Part shown: in pieces, positions 17,366 through 25,190 of the stretch | Layout of the letters: the number at the start of each line of letters is the position of its first letter | How positions within the stretch are numbered: position 1 is the stretch's first letter | Assembly (NCBI GenBank): GCA_947462815.1 | Contig: CANHQR010000015.1 | Coordinates: forward strand, 1 to 63,603 | Reading direction: 5' to 3' | From: Pseudobdellovibrionaceae bacterium | GTDB lineage: Bacteria > Bdellovibrionota > Bdellovibrionia > Bdellovibrionales > JAMPXM01 | DNA length: 63,603 bases | Program-made: the position numbers and the translations under genes | The notes under the pieces: model-generated | The model's database searches: none | What the model was told of the DNA's origin: nothing | Seen by the model: the letters and a program-made list of their open reading frames with translations, nothing else

Positions 17366-17690
17366 TTGAGAAATGACGAGGGCTTAGCATCATTGGAGCG
17401 GAGGCTGAGGGCCTCCCCCCCATTCGATGGGGTCGGCCGAGGCCTACGGGACTTGGTCCTCACAACCACGCAAGTGCTCCAGCTCAACGGTGCCAAATTG
17501 ATGAGAATTTGTTAGCCTAAGTGAAGGACTTTCATGCGGCGCATCAAATGCCGAGAAAGCCCTTCAGGCTTAAGTCTCCGAGCTTTCACAAGTTTTTTAG
17601 ATTTCAAAGTGCGACGTCGCGCTCTGTTAAGCTGGCCGAGTCTGTGCTAGAACCACTGCTTCGCTAACCGAAGCTAACTGGAGGCGCAGC
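17366..17690 (+). other. 325-base intergenic region after hemB
   Basis: Near 17399-17420 GGAGGC and GCCTCC can form a hairpin followed by a C-run, a possible but non-canonical end for the gpmA-hemB transcript. The rest is more AT-rich (AAGTTTTTTAGATTTCAAAG near 17590) and probably carries the promoter of the next gene; no well-spaced -35/-10 pair stands out. I see no gene. Confidence 0.35.
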
Positions 17691-18281
17691 GTGAATCACG
17701 ATCGGCTGAATTCTATTCCTTCTGACGAGAAAATCCTGAAGACCCGAGCTGATGAATTAGCTGATGACGCCGACGAGATGGATCAGGATGAAGGTTTTGG
17801 TGGTGGCGGTGGCGCCTATGCATCGGCCTTCGATGGCGATGAGACTTCGCTGCAAATGATTGAGGCTCTCGAGAAAGAGGCGAAGCGCCGCGGTCTCGAT
17901 GAGGAGGTCGAAGAGGATCTCGTGGACCTCGATCAAATCGACGACATTTTGGCATTGCCCGAAGATCAGTTCCCGCGCTTTACGCTCGCTAAGAATAAGG
18001 CTCGTTTTCTGCGCATGGTGAGCTGGTATAAGAACAAACAAGAGTGGTTGGAAGTGGCGCCTTTGTCGGGCGTGCAGAAGATGTTCAAGCAGCAGACTAA
18101 AGAGCTGGTGGGCATCCGCGCTTCAAAGCTCGACTTTGAGATGGAGCTTGAGACGGGCACATTGACGCCCTCGCAGCGCTCGTACCGTCGCGATGAGCTG
18201 AAGATGTGCAAAGTGCACGAAAAGATGGCGGTGAACCTGATCGCGAAGATGCAGGTGAAAATCAAGTCGGGCCGCCGGTAA
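17691..18281 (+). CDS. acidic hypothetical protein
   Basis: A 196-residue cytoplasmic protein without a recognised domain. The N-terminal ~90 residues are very acidic and low complexity (ADELADDADEMDQDEG, EEDLVDLDQIDD) with a Gly run; the C-terminal half is basic and helical (KNKARFLRMVSWYKNKQEW, MCKVHEKMAVNLIAKMQ). No signal or membrane segment. The GTG at 17691 has GGAGG six bases upstream. It stands alone with its own terminator at 18403-18438. The charge layout recalls RNA- or ribosome-associated small proteins, but that is only a guess. Confidence 0.75.
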   Translation: MNHDRLNSIPSDEKILKTRADELADDADEMDQDEGFGGGGGAYASAFDGDETSLQMIEALEKEAKRRGLDEEVEEDLVDLDQIDDILALPEDQFPRFTLAKNKARFLRMVSWYKNKQEWLEVAPLSGVQKMFKQQTKELVGIRASKLDFEMELETGTLTPSQRSYRRDELKMCKVHEKMAVNLIAKMQVKIKSGRR

Positions 18282-18314
18282 TTCCAGATGCGATCGACTC
18301 CGGTCGGTTGACCT

Positions 18315-18365
18315 GAAATTCTGCCCACTGAATTTTGCCCGTTAAATTTTGCCCATTAAATTTTG
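18315..18365 (+). repeat. 14-base tandem repeat (ATTTTGCCC units)
   Basis: About three and a half copies of a 14-base unit, CTGAATTTTGCCCG then TTAAATTTTGCCCA then TTAAATTTTGG, lie in the 3' untranslated region between the acidic protein gene and its terminator. The units are AT-rich against the local background. No function is evident. Confidence 0.75.
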
Positions 18366-18402
18366 GATGACCTCTGGATTGTCTGGAGATTTTAAGTGCG
18401 AA

Positions 18403-18438
18403 GCCCGAATCGTCGTCACACGATTCGGGCTTTTTTTT
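18403..18438 (+). terminator. Rho-independent terminator
   Basis: A perfect 10-base stem, GCCCGAATCG and CGATTCGGGC around an 8-base loop, is followed directly by eight T on the plus strand. It ends the transcript of the acidic hypothetical gene. The T-run touches the stop codon of the convergent gene at 18437. Confidence 0.93.
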
Positions 18439-19627
18439 ACCGTCGCGGGCGAACCGACGGAGTCGGCGTTGCGGCTGGGATGGGTGCAGAGGGATAGCCG
18501 GCCCTCTGGATCGCATTGCGGATCGAGTCGGGGAATTCGATGTTTAACAACTGGAAGATGGCGAAGTCCGGCCGTGGCGCAATGAGGTCATTCGAGTTCG
18601 CCACGAGATTGGTGATAACTCGGCGCTCGCCGAGACTGACTTGCGAGGCATCGTTAACCTGCATGGCATCGATGAGCCGATCGCGAGTCAGCAGCACACG
18701 GAAGGTGATCTGGATGTCCGTGATCCCATGTCGTCGGGCGAGTTGGTGGAAGCTGACAGGAACACGTGCGCTTCGGAAGAACTCATCGTAAGCGAGCTTA
18801 AAGTTCTGCAACTGACGTCGGCTGTGGCGAAGCAGATCTGGATTGCCGTTACAGTCATTGATGTCGCAGACGCGCGAGTGACCGCCGGCTTGCCGATCGG
18901 CCAGCTCCAGCTGGATGGCATGTCGTTGTGCCAAAAATGCGATTTCTTCCTGAACGCGCTCAGCACTTTGAATCGAAAGCGTCTGCATTCCTACGTGGCG
19001 ATCTTCAGGTATGGAGCGCCAACAATCGATGGCTGATTTATTGGCACAGGTCTGACTGCTGGTGACGACCTCCAATTTGAAACTCAGGTTCTTGAAGGGT
19101 TCTTGAAATTGCCCGCGCTCGACGGCCTGTCGGCGGGCCTCGCGCTGGTTGTTGACCTCATCGGCCTGCCGGCGAGACTCGGCTTGTGTTCGCGCCCGAC
19201 GATCATCTTCATTGGCGCGTCGACGTCGATCATCATCTTCGGATTCACGAAGCCTTCGCGCGCGATATTCATCATCGCGTCGGCGACGCTCGCGGTCTTC
19301 CTCCTCAGAACGACGACGGCGCTCGCGTTCTTCGTCTTCGCGTCGCTGTCGCTCGGGATTGTAACCGCCAACTGTTGCACCACCGACGGAGAGGCCTGAT
19401 CCGGCCCGTACGCCACCTGCTTGGATGCCACCAAAAGTTGTGGTGCCGTCGGGATGAAGAGTTGTGCCGCCCACAGAAAGTCCGGGTGCGACCTCTACGC
19501 CACCGAATGTGACTTGGGCTTGCGCGAAATGCGGGGGGCTCAGGGATGCACCCACGACAGCAAGTTGAGTCGCGAGGCGAAAGGCATTGCGAGCGCGAAT
19601 GCGCTGAATGATTCGTAAGGATCGCAT
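18437..19627 (-). CDS. secreted protein with charged Arg/Glu/Asp repeat region
   Basis: A 396-residue exported protein. A signal peptide (LATQLAVVGASLSPPHFAQAQ) ends near residue 38. Then come a Gly-rich segment with repeated FGG/SVGG words (VTFGGVEVAPGLSVGG, TFGGIQAGG), a ~95-residue tract made almost wholly of Arg, Glu, Asp and Gln (ERERRRRSEEEDRERRRRD), and a C-terminal domain of ~200 residues with four Cys (CANKSAIDCW, CDINDCNG). I start at the ATG at 19627 because GGAG lies seven bases upstream; an earlier start at 19669 lacks one. The middle tract is probably a long solvent-exposed helix. No family is recognised; a periplasmic or surface role is inferred from the signal. Confidence 0.75.
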   Translation of the reverse strand: MRSLRIIQRIRARNAFRLATQLAVVGASLSPPHFAQAQVTFGGVEVAPGLSVGGTTLHPDGTTTFGGIQAGGVRAGSGLSVGGATVGGYNPERQRREDEERERRRRSEEEDRERRRRDDEYRARRLRESEDDDRRRRANEDDRRARTQAESRRQADEVNNQREARRQAVERGQFQEPFKNLSFKLEVVTSSQTCANKSAIDCWRSIPEDRHVGMQTLSIQSAERVQEEIAFLAQRHAIQLELADRQAGGHSRVCDINDCNGNPDLLRHSRRQLQNFKLAYDEFFRSARVPVSFHQLARRHGITDIQITFRVLLTRDRLIDAMQVNDASQVSLGERRVITNLVANSNDLIAPRPDFAIFQLLNIEFPDSIRNAIQRAGYPSAPIPAATPTPSVRPRR

Positions 19628-20101
19628 ACGTGAGCTCCGAATCTTGGGGATCAGCCATTGTTTTGCCAACAGCTGACGCGTTTAAAATTTCAGCGTTAGG
19701 GAGGGCTGCAATTTTGAGAGCAGGCCGCGGCTGTACGCTCAAGTTCGAGTTCGCGTCGCGATCGAGGTTGTCCTCAATGTCCACAAAATTCGATTCGCGA
19801 CAGAGGTCGGGGCTTGAGGTTTGTCGAAGAAGTCGACAGCTCGTCTTATTTCGGGACTCATTTCGATGGCTTGCGAATCCGTGCCACTCGTCTCAACGAG
19901 TGTTTCAAAGTGAGGAATAAAATTCCGCAAAATGACTCATTTTCTGACGAAAGCCAGCCGATAGGTACATTGTGAGGCGTTTTTTGCGCCTTTTCAAAAC
20001 AGCAGATGAGACAGTTTTTGGCGTTTCGAGTGCTCCACTGATCAGGTCCGCTGGATGATTTTGAAACGAAAACCCCTGGGGTTAGGGGACGGAGGGTCCA
20101 C
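19628..20101. promoter_or_regulatory. divergent intergenic region, 474 bases
   Basis: This gap separates two divergent genes and should hold both promoters. Visible items on plus are a small hairpin AGGCG/CGCCT with a T-run around 19975-19996, and a palindromic AACCCCTGGGGTT near 20068-20086 just before the ribosome site (GGAGGGTCCAC) of the Fis-type gene. The palindrome may be an operator or part of the leader. I find no gene and no convincing -24/-12 or -35/-10 pair. Confidence 0.35.
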
Positions 20102-20515
20102 ATGGTACGTTCGTCGTTCATCGTCGTTTCCGACGATCAAGTCTTGATCCAGAAGGCACATCAATTTGGTCTTCTGAATGGAGTCTCGGTGCGGGTGATG
20201 ACGCCGAGTGAGTGGGAGACAATGTCGTCTTCAACTCAGGTGTCGTTGGTGCCTGGCCAAAGCCAAGCTGAATCGACGGGCGCCAAAGTTCTGCAGTTCC
20301 CGTCGGCTTCGGCCAATCCGGCTACGGGCACAGGCAAGATGGTTTCGACCATCGAGCATCTTGAAGCAGCGGCGATCGAAAATGCGATCGCAGCTTACAA
20401 GGGCAATTTGACCGAGGCCGCAAAAGCCTTGGGAATCGGTCGCGCGACTTTGTATCGCAAAGTGCGCTTGTTCAATATCGATCCTTCAGCGGCTCGTCGT
20501 CGCAAAGCCGCTTAA
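20102..20515 (+). CDS. small Fis-type DNA-binding protein
   Basis: A 137-residue protein with a C-terminal Fis-type (HTH_8) helix-turn-helix: IENAIAAYKGNLTEAAKALG then IGRATLYRKVRLFNI, the same fold that ends NtrC-family activators and Fis. The first ~40 residues (SSFIVVSDDQVLIQKAHQFG) resemble the start of a receiver domain but are too short for one; a Ser/Gln-rich linker joins the halves. It probably binds DNA as a dimer and acts as a local regulator. The ATG at 20102 has GGAGG upstream. It is 20 bases before the S41 protein gene, so it may be part of that transcript or control it. Confidence 0.8.
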   Translation: MVRSSFIVVSDDQVLIQKAHQFGLLNGVSVRVMTPSEWETMSSSTQVSLVPGQSQAESTGAKVLQFPSASANPATGTGKMVSTIEHLEAAAIENAIAAYKGNLTEAAKALGIGRATLYRKVRLFNIDPSAARRRKAA

Positions 20516-20534
20516 GGCTTGCGGATCCTGAAGC

Positions 20535-21956
20535 ATGTCAAACCCGACGACTTCATCCGAAGCCGTTGATCGCCTCGGCGATCAACGGAGTGCGGTGCAG
20601 GTTGTCGGGTTTGGTCTATTCAAGGTTCTACTGTGTAGTCTCGTCTTCGCCATTTGTGGGCGAGGCGCCTTCATTTGGGTCGAAGCTCGCGGCCTCGAGC
20701 AAGCATGGTGGCGCGTTTGCGACCTCGTTGAGGCCGAAATGCTACCGCCGGCCGATGAACACGAGCGTCGAAGACAAAATGACTTTATCGAAAACTGTCG
20801 AAGAGATTCGACCGCAGAGATCTCGCTGATCTTAAAAGCTCGTGAGCCCAAGCGAGAGTTCGCTCGGCGCATGACGGACCGATTGTCGATTTTTCGAATT
20901 TCTCATCTCTACATTTCAGCGCCTCAAGAGACTTGGGCCATCTGGCAGGGGGAATCCGTCGATACGGGTGCGCGAGCCAAGCTTATCGATGGTGAGGTGG
21001 TCTTGGTGGAAGTCCTCGATGATTCGCCGGCGCAAGAAGCGGGGCTTCGTGCGGGTGATCTGGTATTGAGCGTGGGCTCGCAACCTCTGTCTGAGCCGCA
21101 GGAGGTGCAAAGTCTCAGTGGGGTTTGGGAGATCTTGCGCACGCATCGTGAAAAACGTGAAAAAGACAATTCTCGCGAGTCGCGACTGAGTGTGCCCATT
21201 CAAGCTCGACCCTTGCAAGTTCCACTTGCGCCGTCGCTCTGGCGTCTGCAATCTGGCACGGCCTATATGCGCATTCCCAGTTTTTTGCCGCAGGTATTTG
21301 AAGGCGAGGGCTGGCAAGAGATGCTTGTGGCGCTGGGCGAGCTCAGTCGACGTCGTTCCCCTTTGATTGTCGATGTTCGGCGCAATGCCGGCGGAAGTTT
21401 TCCGGCAGCACTTCGAGCGATCTCCGCACTTCGCTGTCGTCCTGGCCTTGTGGGTTGGGTGCATCGAGGCTTTATACCCTCCATCGAAGAGGCCTCGCAG
21501 TATGCACTTCCTGATGATCTGTCGGCGCAAATTCAGTTGGAAAGACTGACGCGCGATGGAGCTTTGTCGCTCATGAGTCACTCGCAGCAACTTTGCTATT
21601 CGGGGCCGGTGTTGGTTTTGGTGGATGAAGAAACAGCGTCGGTCGCTGAGATCTTTGCACAAGCCATGAAAGAACGTCCGGAAACGCGTGTACTCGGTTG
21701 GCCGACGGCAGGACAGGTGGTGATGGCTCGCTGGTTTGAGTTGGACTCGATCGGACCTGGTTACAACTTGGTGTTACCTGTGGCGCGCTACGACTCCGCA
21801 AAGGGACAAACGCTCGAGCGCCGAGGAGTGCGACCGGACGTTGAGTTGATACGCGATCTGCAAAGTACTCAGCGCCTCGGTGATCCATGGCTGTATTGGG
21901 CGGATGAGTACGCTCGGTCCGGGCGCTTTCCTTCTGGAGCGAGTGTCTCATTCTGA
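20535..21956 (+). CDS. S41-family protease-like protein with PDZ domain
   Basis: A 473-residue membrane-anchored protein of the C-terminal processing peptidase (S41) superfamily. An N-terminal hydrophobic helix (FGLFKVLLCSLVFAICG) is followed by a helical region, a PDZ domain (VLDDSPAQEAGLRAGDLVLS) and the S41 core (LIVDVRRNAGGSFPAALRAI). The Ser of the catalytic motif is kept (EETASVAEIFAQAM), but the Lys expected 25 residues later, as in E. coli Tsp, is Gln (GWPTAGQVVMA). So it is either inactive, or uses a different catalytic set, as S41 members outside the Ser/Lys type do. It probably sits in the periplasm. Its neighbours are a Fis-type regulator, an RDD protein and a rhomboid, suggesting a membrane proteolysis cluster. 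Confidence 0.85.
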   Translation: MSNPTTSSEAVDRLGDQRSAVQVVGFGLFKVLLCSLVFAICGRGAFIWVEARGLEQAWWRVCDLVEAEMLPPADEHERRRQNDFIENCRRDSTAEISLILKAREPKREFARRMTDRLSIFRISHLYISAPQETWAIWQGESVDTGARAKLIDGEVVLVEVLDDSPAQEAGLRAGDLVLSVGSQPLSEPQEVQSLSGVWEILRTHREKREKDNSRESRLSVPIQARPLQVPLAPSLWRLQSGTAYMRIPSFLPQVFEGEGWQEMLVALGELSRRRSPLIVDVRRNAGGSFPAALRAISALRCRPGLVGWVHRGFIPSIEEASQYALPDDLSAQIQLERLTRDGALSLMSHSQQLCYSGPVLVLVDEETASVAEIFAQAMKERPETRVLGWPTAGQVVMARWFELDSIGPGYNLVLPVARYDSAKGQTLERRGVRPDVELIRDLQSTQRLGDPWLYWADEYARSGRFPSGASVSF

Positions 21957-22106
21957 GACGCTGTCAAAGACTCTGACATGTGCAGAGCGAACTGACGTCG
22001 TGAGATGAAAGAGCTCTCGAGATTTCAACAGCTTATGCCGATAAGTCCTCGTAGAGAGCGGGCCCTTGAGTTGCATTGCTTCAGGTTGAAGCGTTGGGAG
22101 GAATCG

Positions 22107-22856
22107 ATGCCACCAGATGATCGTTCTGATGATCGTTCATATGGTCGCAAAGATCCCAAGTCGTCAGGAACTCAATCGGGAGGAAACCGCATGTCCCGCA
22201 AAGTGATCGATATCAATGAGCGTTTGCCATCCAAAGATCCGCTCGAAAAACTTAAAGGCATGCGCGTGCGCTTGGATTTGGAGCAAGCTAAAGTCGCGAT
22301 TCCGATGTCACTCTTGTCGATTCTTGCTGTGGTGACGATGTTGAATTCGCAAATGTTCTCCGGACCGCGATCTGCAAGCGTGCAAAGTCGGGATTTGGCG
22401 AGCGAGGCCGTGCCGTCGCGCGGAATCGCCAGTGTTCCCACGGGAACTTCCGCCGAAGAAGACAGTCTGGTCCGTCGACTCGGGCAAGAGGGTTTGAGTA
22501 AAGGCTCGGCGCTAGGGCGGAAGCCCACAGCCTTGCAGCGCTTCACTCTTGGGGCGCTCGAAGGTCAATACGATGTGATGTTGGACGGTGAAAAAGTTCG
22601 CGCGCTGACCTTAAGTCCGGCGGCTCGTCCCGTGGCCTTTGGTGACAAGTTTCTGGATCAACATCGGGAGTTCTTACCGGCGCAGTTCGACAAGGTTCTG
22701 CAGGTGGGGAACGAGAGCGACGATCAAGGTCGCCATATGACCTACCAGCTCTTGAACCGATTGTCGTTACCAGTGGCCACAGTCGATGTGCGGCTCGATG
22801 CTGAGGGTCGTCTGCTCTCGCTGAAGGTCGCACCCGAGACTCGCTCGTACGAATGA
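22107..22856 (+). CDS. membrane-anchored hypothetical protein
   Basis: A 249-residue single-pass protein of unknown family. A short cytoplasmic N-terminus with repeated DDRS words and the run VIDINERLPSKDPLEKLKG precedes one membrane helix (AIPMSLLSILAVVTMLN); the rest is a periplasmic domain with strand-rich LEGQYDVMLDGEKVRALTLS and VATVDVRLDAEGRLLSLKV. Two start codons both have strong ribosome sites: ATG 22107 (GGAGGA, four bases) and ATG 22191 (GGAGGA, six bases). The shorter form would lack only the low-complexity N-terminus. It follows the S41 gene and precedes the RDD gene on plus. No function is assigned. Confidence 0.7.
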   Translation: MPPDDRSDDRSYGRKDPKSSGTQSGGNRMSRKVIDINERLPSKDPLEKLKGMRVRLDLEQAKVAIPMSLLSILAVVTMLNSQMFSGPRSASVQSRDLASEAVPSRGIASVPTGTSAEEDSLVRRLGQEGLSKGSALGRKPTALQRFTLGALEGQYDVMLDGEKVRALTLSPAARPVAFGDKFLDQHREFLPAQFDKVLQVGNESDDQGRHMTYQLLNRLSLPVATVDVRLDAEGRLLSLKVAPETRSYE

Positions 22857-22885
22857 TCTCAACCCCGCAAATGATTTGACGGATG

Positions 22886-22908
22886 ACCGGACGAAGGTTC
22901 CGTCCGGT
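22886..22908 (+). terminator. hairpin before RDD gene
   Basis: ACCGGACG and CGTCCGGT pair over eight bases around a 7-base loop. The T-run that follows is only three long, so it is either a weak terminator or a leader hairpin between the anchored hypothetical gene and the RDD gene. Confidence 0.45.
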
Positions 22909-22948
22909 TTCATCGCGAGACACAAGGCTCGGCTCCAGCCGGGCCTTT

Positions 22949-22964
22949 GGCTTTCCGAAAAGCC
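22949..22964 (+). promoter_or_regulatory. hairpin covering RDD gene translation start
   Basis: GGCTTT and AAAGCC form a 6-base stem with a CCGA loop, ending three bases before the ATG at 22968, just where a ribosome site should be. Together with the hairpin at 22886-22908 it gives a structured leader that could lower or control translation. Confidence 0.4.
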
Positions 22965-22967
22965 ATC

Positions 22968-25190
22968 ATGGTCATTGAGAATCCTTTCGAGCCCCAATCG
23001 GCGTCAAAGTCGAAGGACCTCGCGGCGTCCGCGATGGGTGCCGCTTCGCCGCTGGATCGCCTTGCGGCGCACATCGCAGATTTGGTGATCCTTCTTCCCC
23101 TGATGGCGATCGCGATGGCACCCTTTCGCCGTGAAGCCGTTTCGGCGCGCATGTCCCAAGATGTCGCGGCATCAGATCTGGCCGTTGTGAACGCCTTGAT
23201 GGCCGCCTTCATGGTGGGTGTGCTTTGGGAAACGCTGTTGATTGCGTGGAAGGGCACGACGCCCGGGCGAGCGATCTTTGGACTGCGAGTTGTGGATTTG
23301 TGGTCGGGGCGTCGGCCGAGACCGCTGAATGTGTTTTTGCGCGCGCTGTCTTGGTGGCTGAGTGTGCTGTGTTTGGGATTGCCCTTTATGGCGGTATTCT
23401 CGAACGATAAGCGTCGCCCCTTACATGATCGGGTGGCCGACACTGTGGTCGTCACGCGACATGCTCGCCGTGTGGCCGCACATCCCACGTCCTCCGAGTT
23501 GGCCTTTGGCGCGATGTTCATGACCGCGGGCTTGGTGATGCTCACGAGTCTGGGTTTGCTGCTTTCGAAGAAATGGTCCGACAAGGAAACGACAGCTTCG
23601 GCGAACTTCGCGAGCGAAGCTGGGGCACTTCTTTGCGATGAGATCACGCCGATTCATGAGGAGTGGAGACCCGCGCCGGGCCAGCCGCAAGCCTCACGAC
23701 TTTCCGTGGCATTGACGATGTTCTTTGCTTCAAGGGTCGATGCGACTTGTTTGCAGCGCGAAGCGGATCACGTGCTGTGGTCAAAAGAAGATTCCACGCT
23801 CGGCTATCTCGCTCTTGCGGTCTCTCGACCGGGCTTGGAGGGGCGCAAGTATCGCGACAAAGTTTGTGCGGATGATCGCGGCAGCGAAGCTTGCTTTGTG
23901 GCGCGAAGCTTTCACCCCGTTTCCGACATGAATTTACCTGAGGGCTCCTCTGACGAAGAAACTTTGGGCGTCCTGCAAAATTTGATGACAGAAGTGGAAG
24001 CGGCGCCACCTCTGAGTGCCAGCTCGGCGGAGTGGTATCGAGCCTTTCGTATGGAGAGATGGTGGCGATCAGATGCTGAGGCGGGACTGGCTGCGCTTCA
24101 GTCGCCGGCGCCGCATCGAGATTTGGATGCGACTTACACGGCCTGGCGGGCGCAGTTTCTATGGCAGTTAGGGCGTGAGAGCGAGGCGCGCACTATGCTT
24201 GATGAGAAGCTGCCTTTGCTTTATCCGCGCGAGCGGTTCCGGGCGCAAACCGCTTGGTGCGGAGCTGAGCTGGCGCTGCAAGGCTGTGGGGTGAGTGCGA
24301 AGAGGGTCTGCGCAGCACCGCTCGAGAGCCTCGAGCGTCATGAGCCGATCGCACAGTTCCTCAGCGATCGACAGGTTATCGACTTGTACCGAGGTGCAGA
24401 GTGCCGCGATCAGGGACGGCCCTCGGCGAGTGTGGTGGCTCGGCTATCGCGCGAAGCCTCGAGTGAAGTTCGTCGTTGGTTGACGGCGACGCAAGCTTGG
24501 CGAGAAGGCGATCGTCGTGCCGCGCGTGAGGAGATTGAAAAGCTTTTGGGCGTTGATTCGGTAGATATGAGTCCGGCTGCATTGACAAAGTCTTCAAAAT
24601 CCTCTCCTCAGATCGCCTCGATGGCGAAAATGAGCGATGAGTCTACGTCGCCACCGACTGAGGCTTCGGGTCGCGCCGACTTATTTTTGAATATTTCCCC
24701 GGAGCTACAAGTCGAGAGCCTCGCGCGCCTCGCGGAAATGCTCGACACCCAAAACGATGTTGATCGAAGACTGCTCAGATCTCTCACAGATCGCTGGTTG
24801 GGCGCGGGACTTGATTCGCGAACAAGGGATCTGCATGTCACAGATGCGGGTTTGCGCCTTCTGCGTCGGCTCGTCGAGGGTCGAGAAGTTCGCTCGGCTC
24901 TCGATGTGGCGAAAGTCCTCGATGAGAGCCTCGGCCGCGTCCCCAATCTGCGCGAGCGTTTGGCGATTCTTAGCTTTCAATCTGGCCAGCGTGAACTCGC
25001 CAAGTCCATTTTGCTGACGCCGGGTGGACAGCGCTCCAAAGGGGATCGAGCTGCTTCAGCGATCCGCGCTCCGGCACAAGTCGCATCACAAGGTCCCACG
25101 ACACCGCCTTTGCCCGCGCGGGCTTCCACTGAACCTTTGACCCCGGCAGAATCTCGCGTGCTATCGGAAATTCGTCGGAGTCGCCGATGA
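22968..25190 (+). CDS. RDD-family membrane protein with large C-terminal region
   Basis: A 740-residue protein. The N-terminal ~190 residues are an RDD domain: LDRLAAHIADLVILLPL carries the Arg and Asp, TTPGRAIFGLRVVD is the second conserved block, and KRRPLHDRVADTVVV the third, with several membrane helices between. A further helix (LAFGAMFMTAGLVMLTSLGL) follows. The remaining ~500 residues are soluble, helical, rich in Leu/Ala/Arg/Glu and contain Cys; they look like helical repeats (TPR- or SEL1-like spacing) but no unit is clear. RDD proteins are often linked to transport or ion antiport; the fused helical region is unusual. The ATG at 22968 is favoured; a TTG at 22947 is possible. It overlaps the rhomboid gene by four bases. 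Confidence 0.75.
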   Translation: MVIENPFEPQSASKSKDLAASAMGAASPLDRLAAHIADLVILLPLMAIAMAPFRREAVSARMSQDVAASDLAVVNALMAAFMVGVLWETLLIAWKGTTPGRAIFGLRVVDLWSGRRPRPLNVFLRALSWWLSVLCLGLPFMAVFSNDKRRPLHDRVADTVVVTRHARRVAAHPTSSELAFGAMFMTAGLVMLTSLGLLLSKKWSDKETTASANFASEAGALLCDEITPIHEEWRPAPGQPQASRLSVALTMFFASRVDATCLQREADHVLWSKEDSTLGYLALAVSRPGLEGRKYRDKVCADDRGSEACFVARSFHPVSDMNLPEGSSDEETLGVLQNLMTEVEAAPPLSASSAEWYRAFRMERWWRSDAEAGLAALQSPAPHRDLDATYTAWRAQFLWQLGRESEARTMLDEKLPLLYPRERFRAQTAWCGAELALQGCGVSAKRVCAAPLESLERHEPIAQFLSDRQVIDLYRGAECRDQGRPSASVVARLSREASSEVRRWLTATQAWREGDRRAAREEIEKLLGVDSVDMSPAALTKSSKSSPQIASMAKMSDESTSPPTEASGRADLFLNISPELQVESLARLAEMLDTQNDVDRRLLRSLTDRWLGAGLDSRTRDLHVTDAGLRLLRRLVEGREVRSALDVAKVLDESLGRVPNLRERLAILSFQSGQRELAKSILLTPGGQRSKGDRAASAIRAPAQVASQGPTTPPLPARASTEPLTPAESRVLSEIRRSRR

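Noticed and set aside
20916-21662. 248-codon minus-strand frame opposite the S41 gene
   Set aside because: Overlaps conserved PDZ and S41 motifs on plus and shows no known domain.
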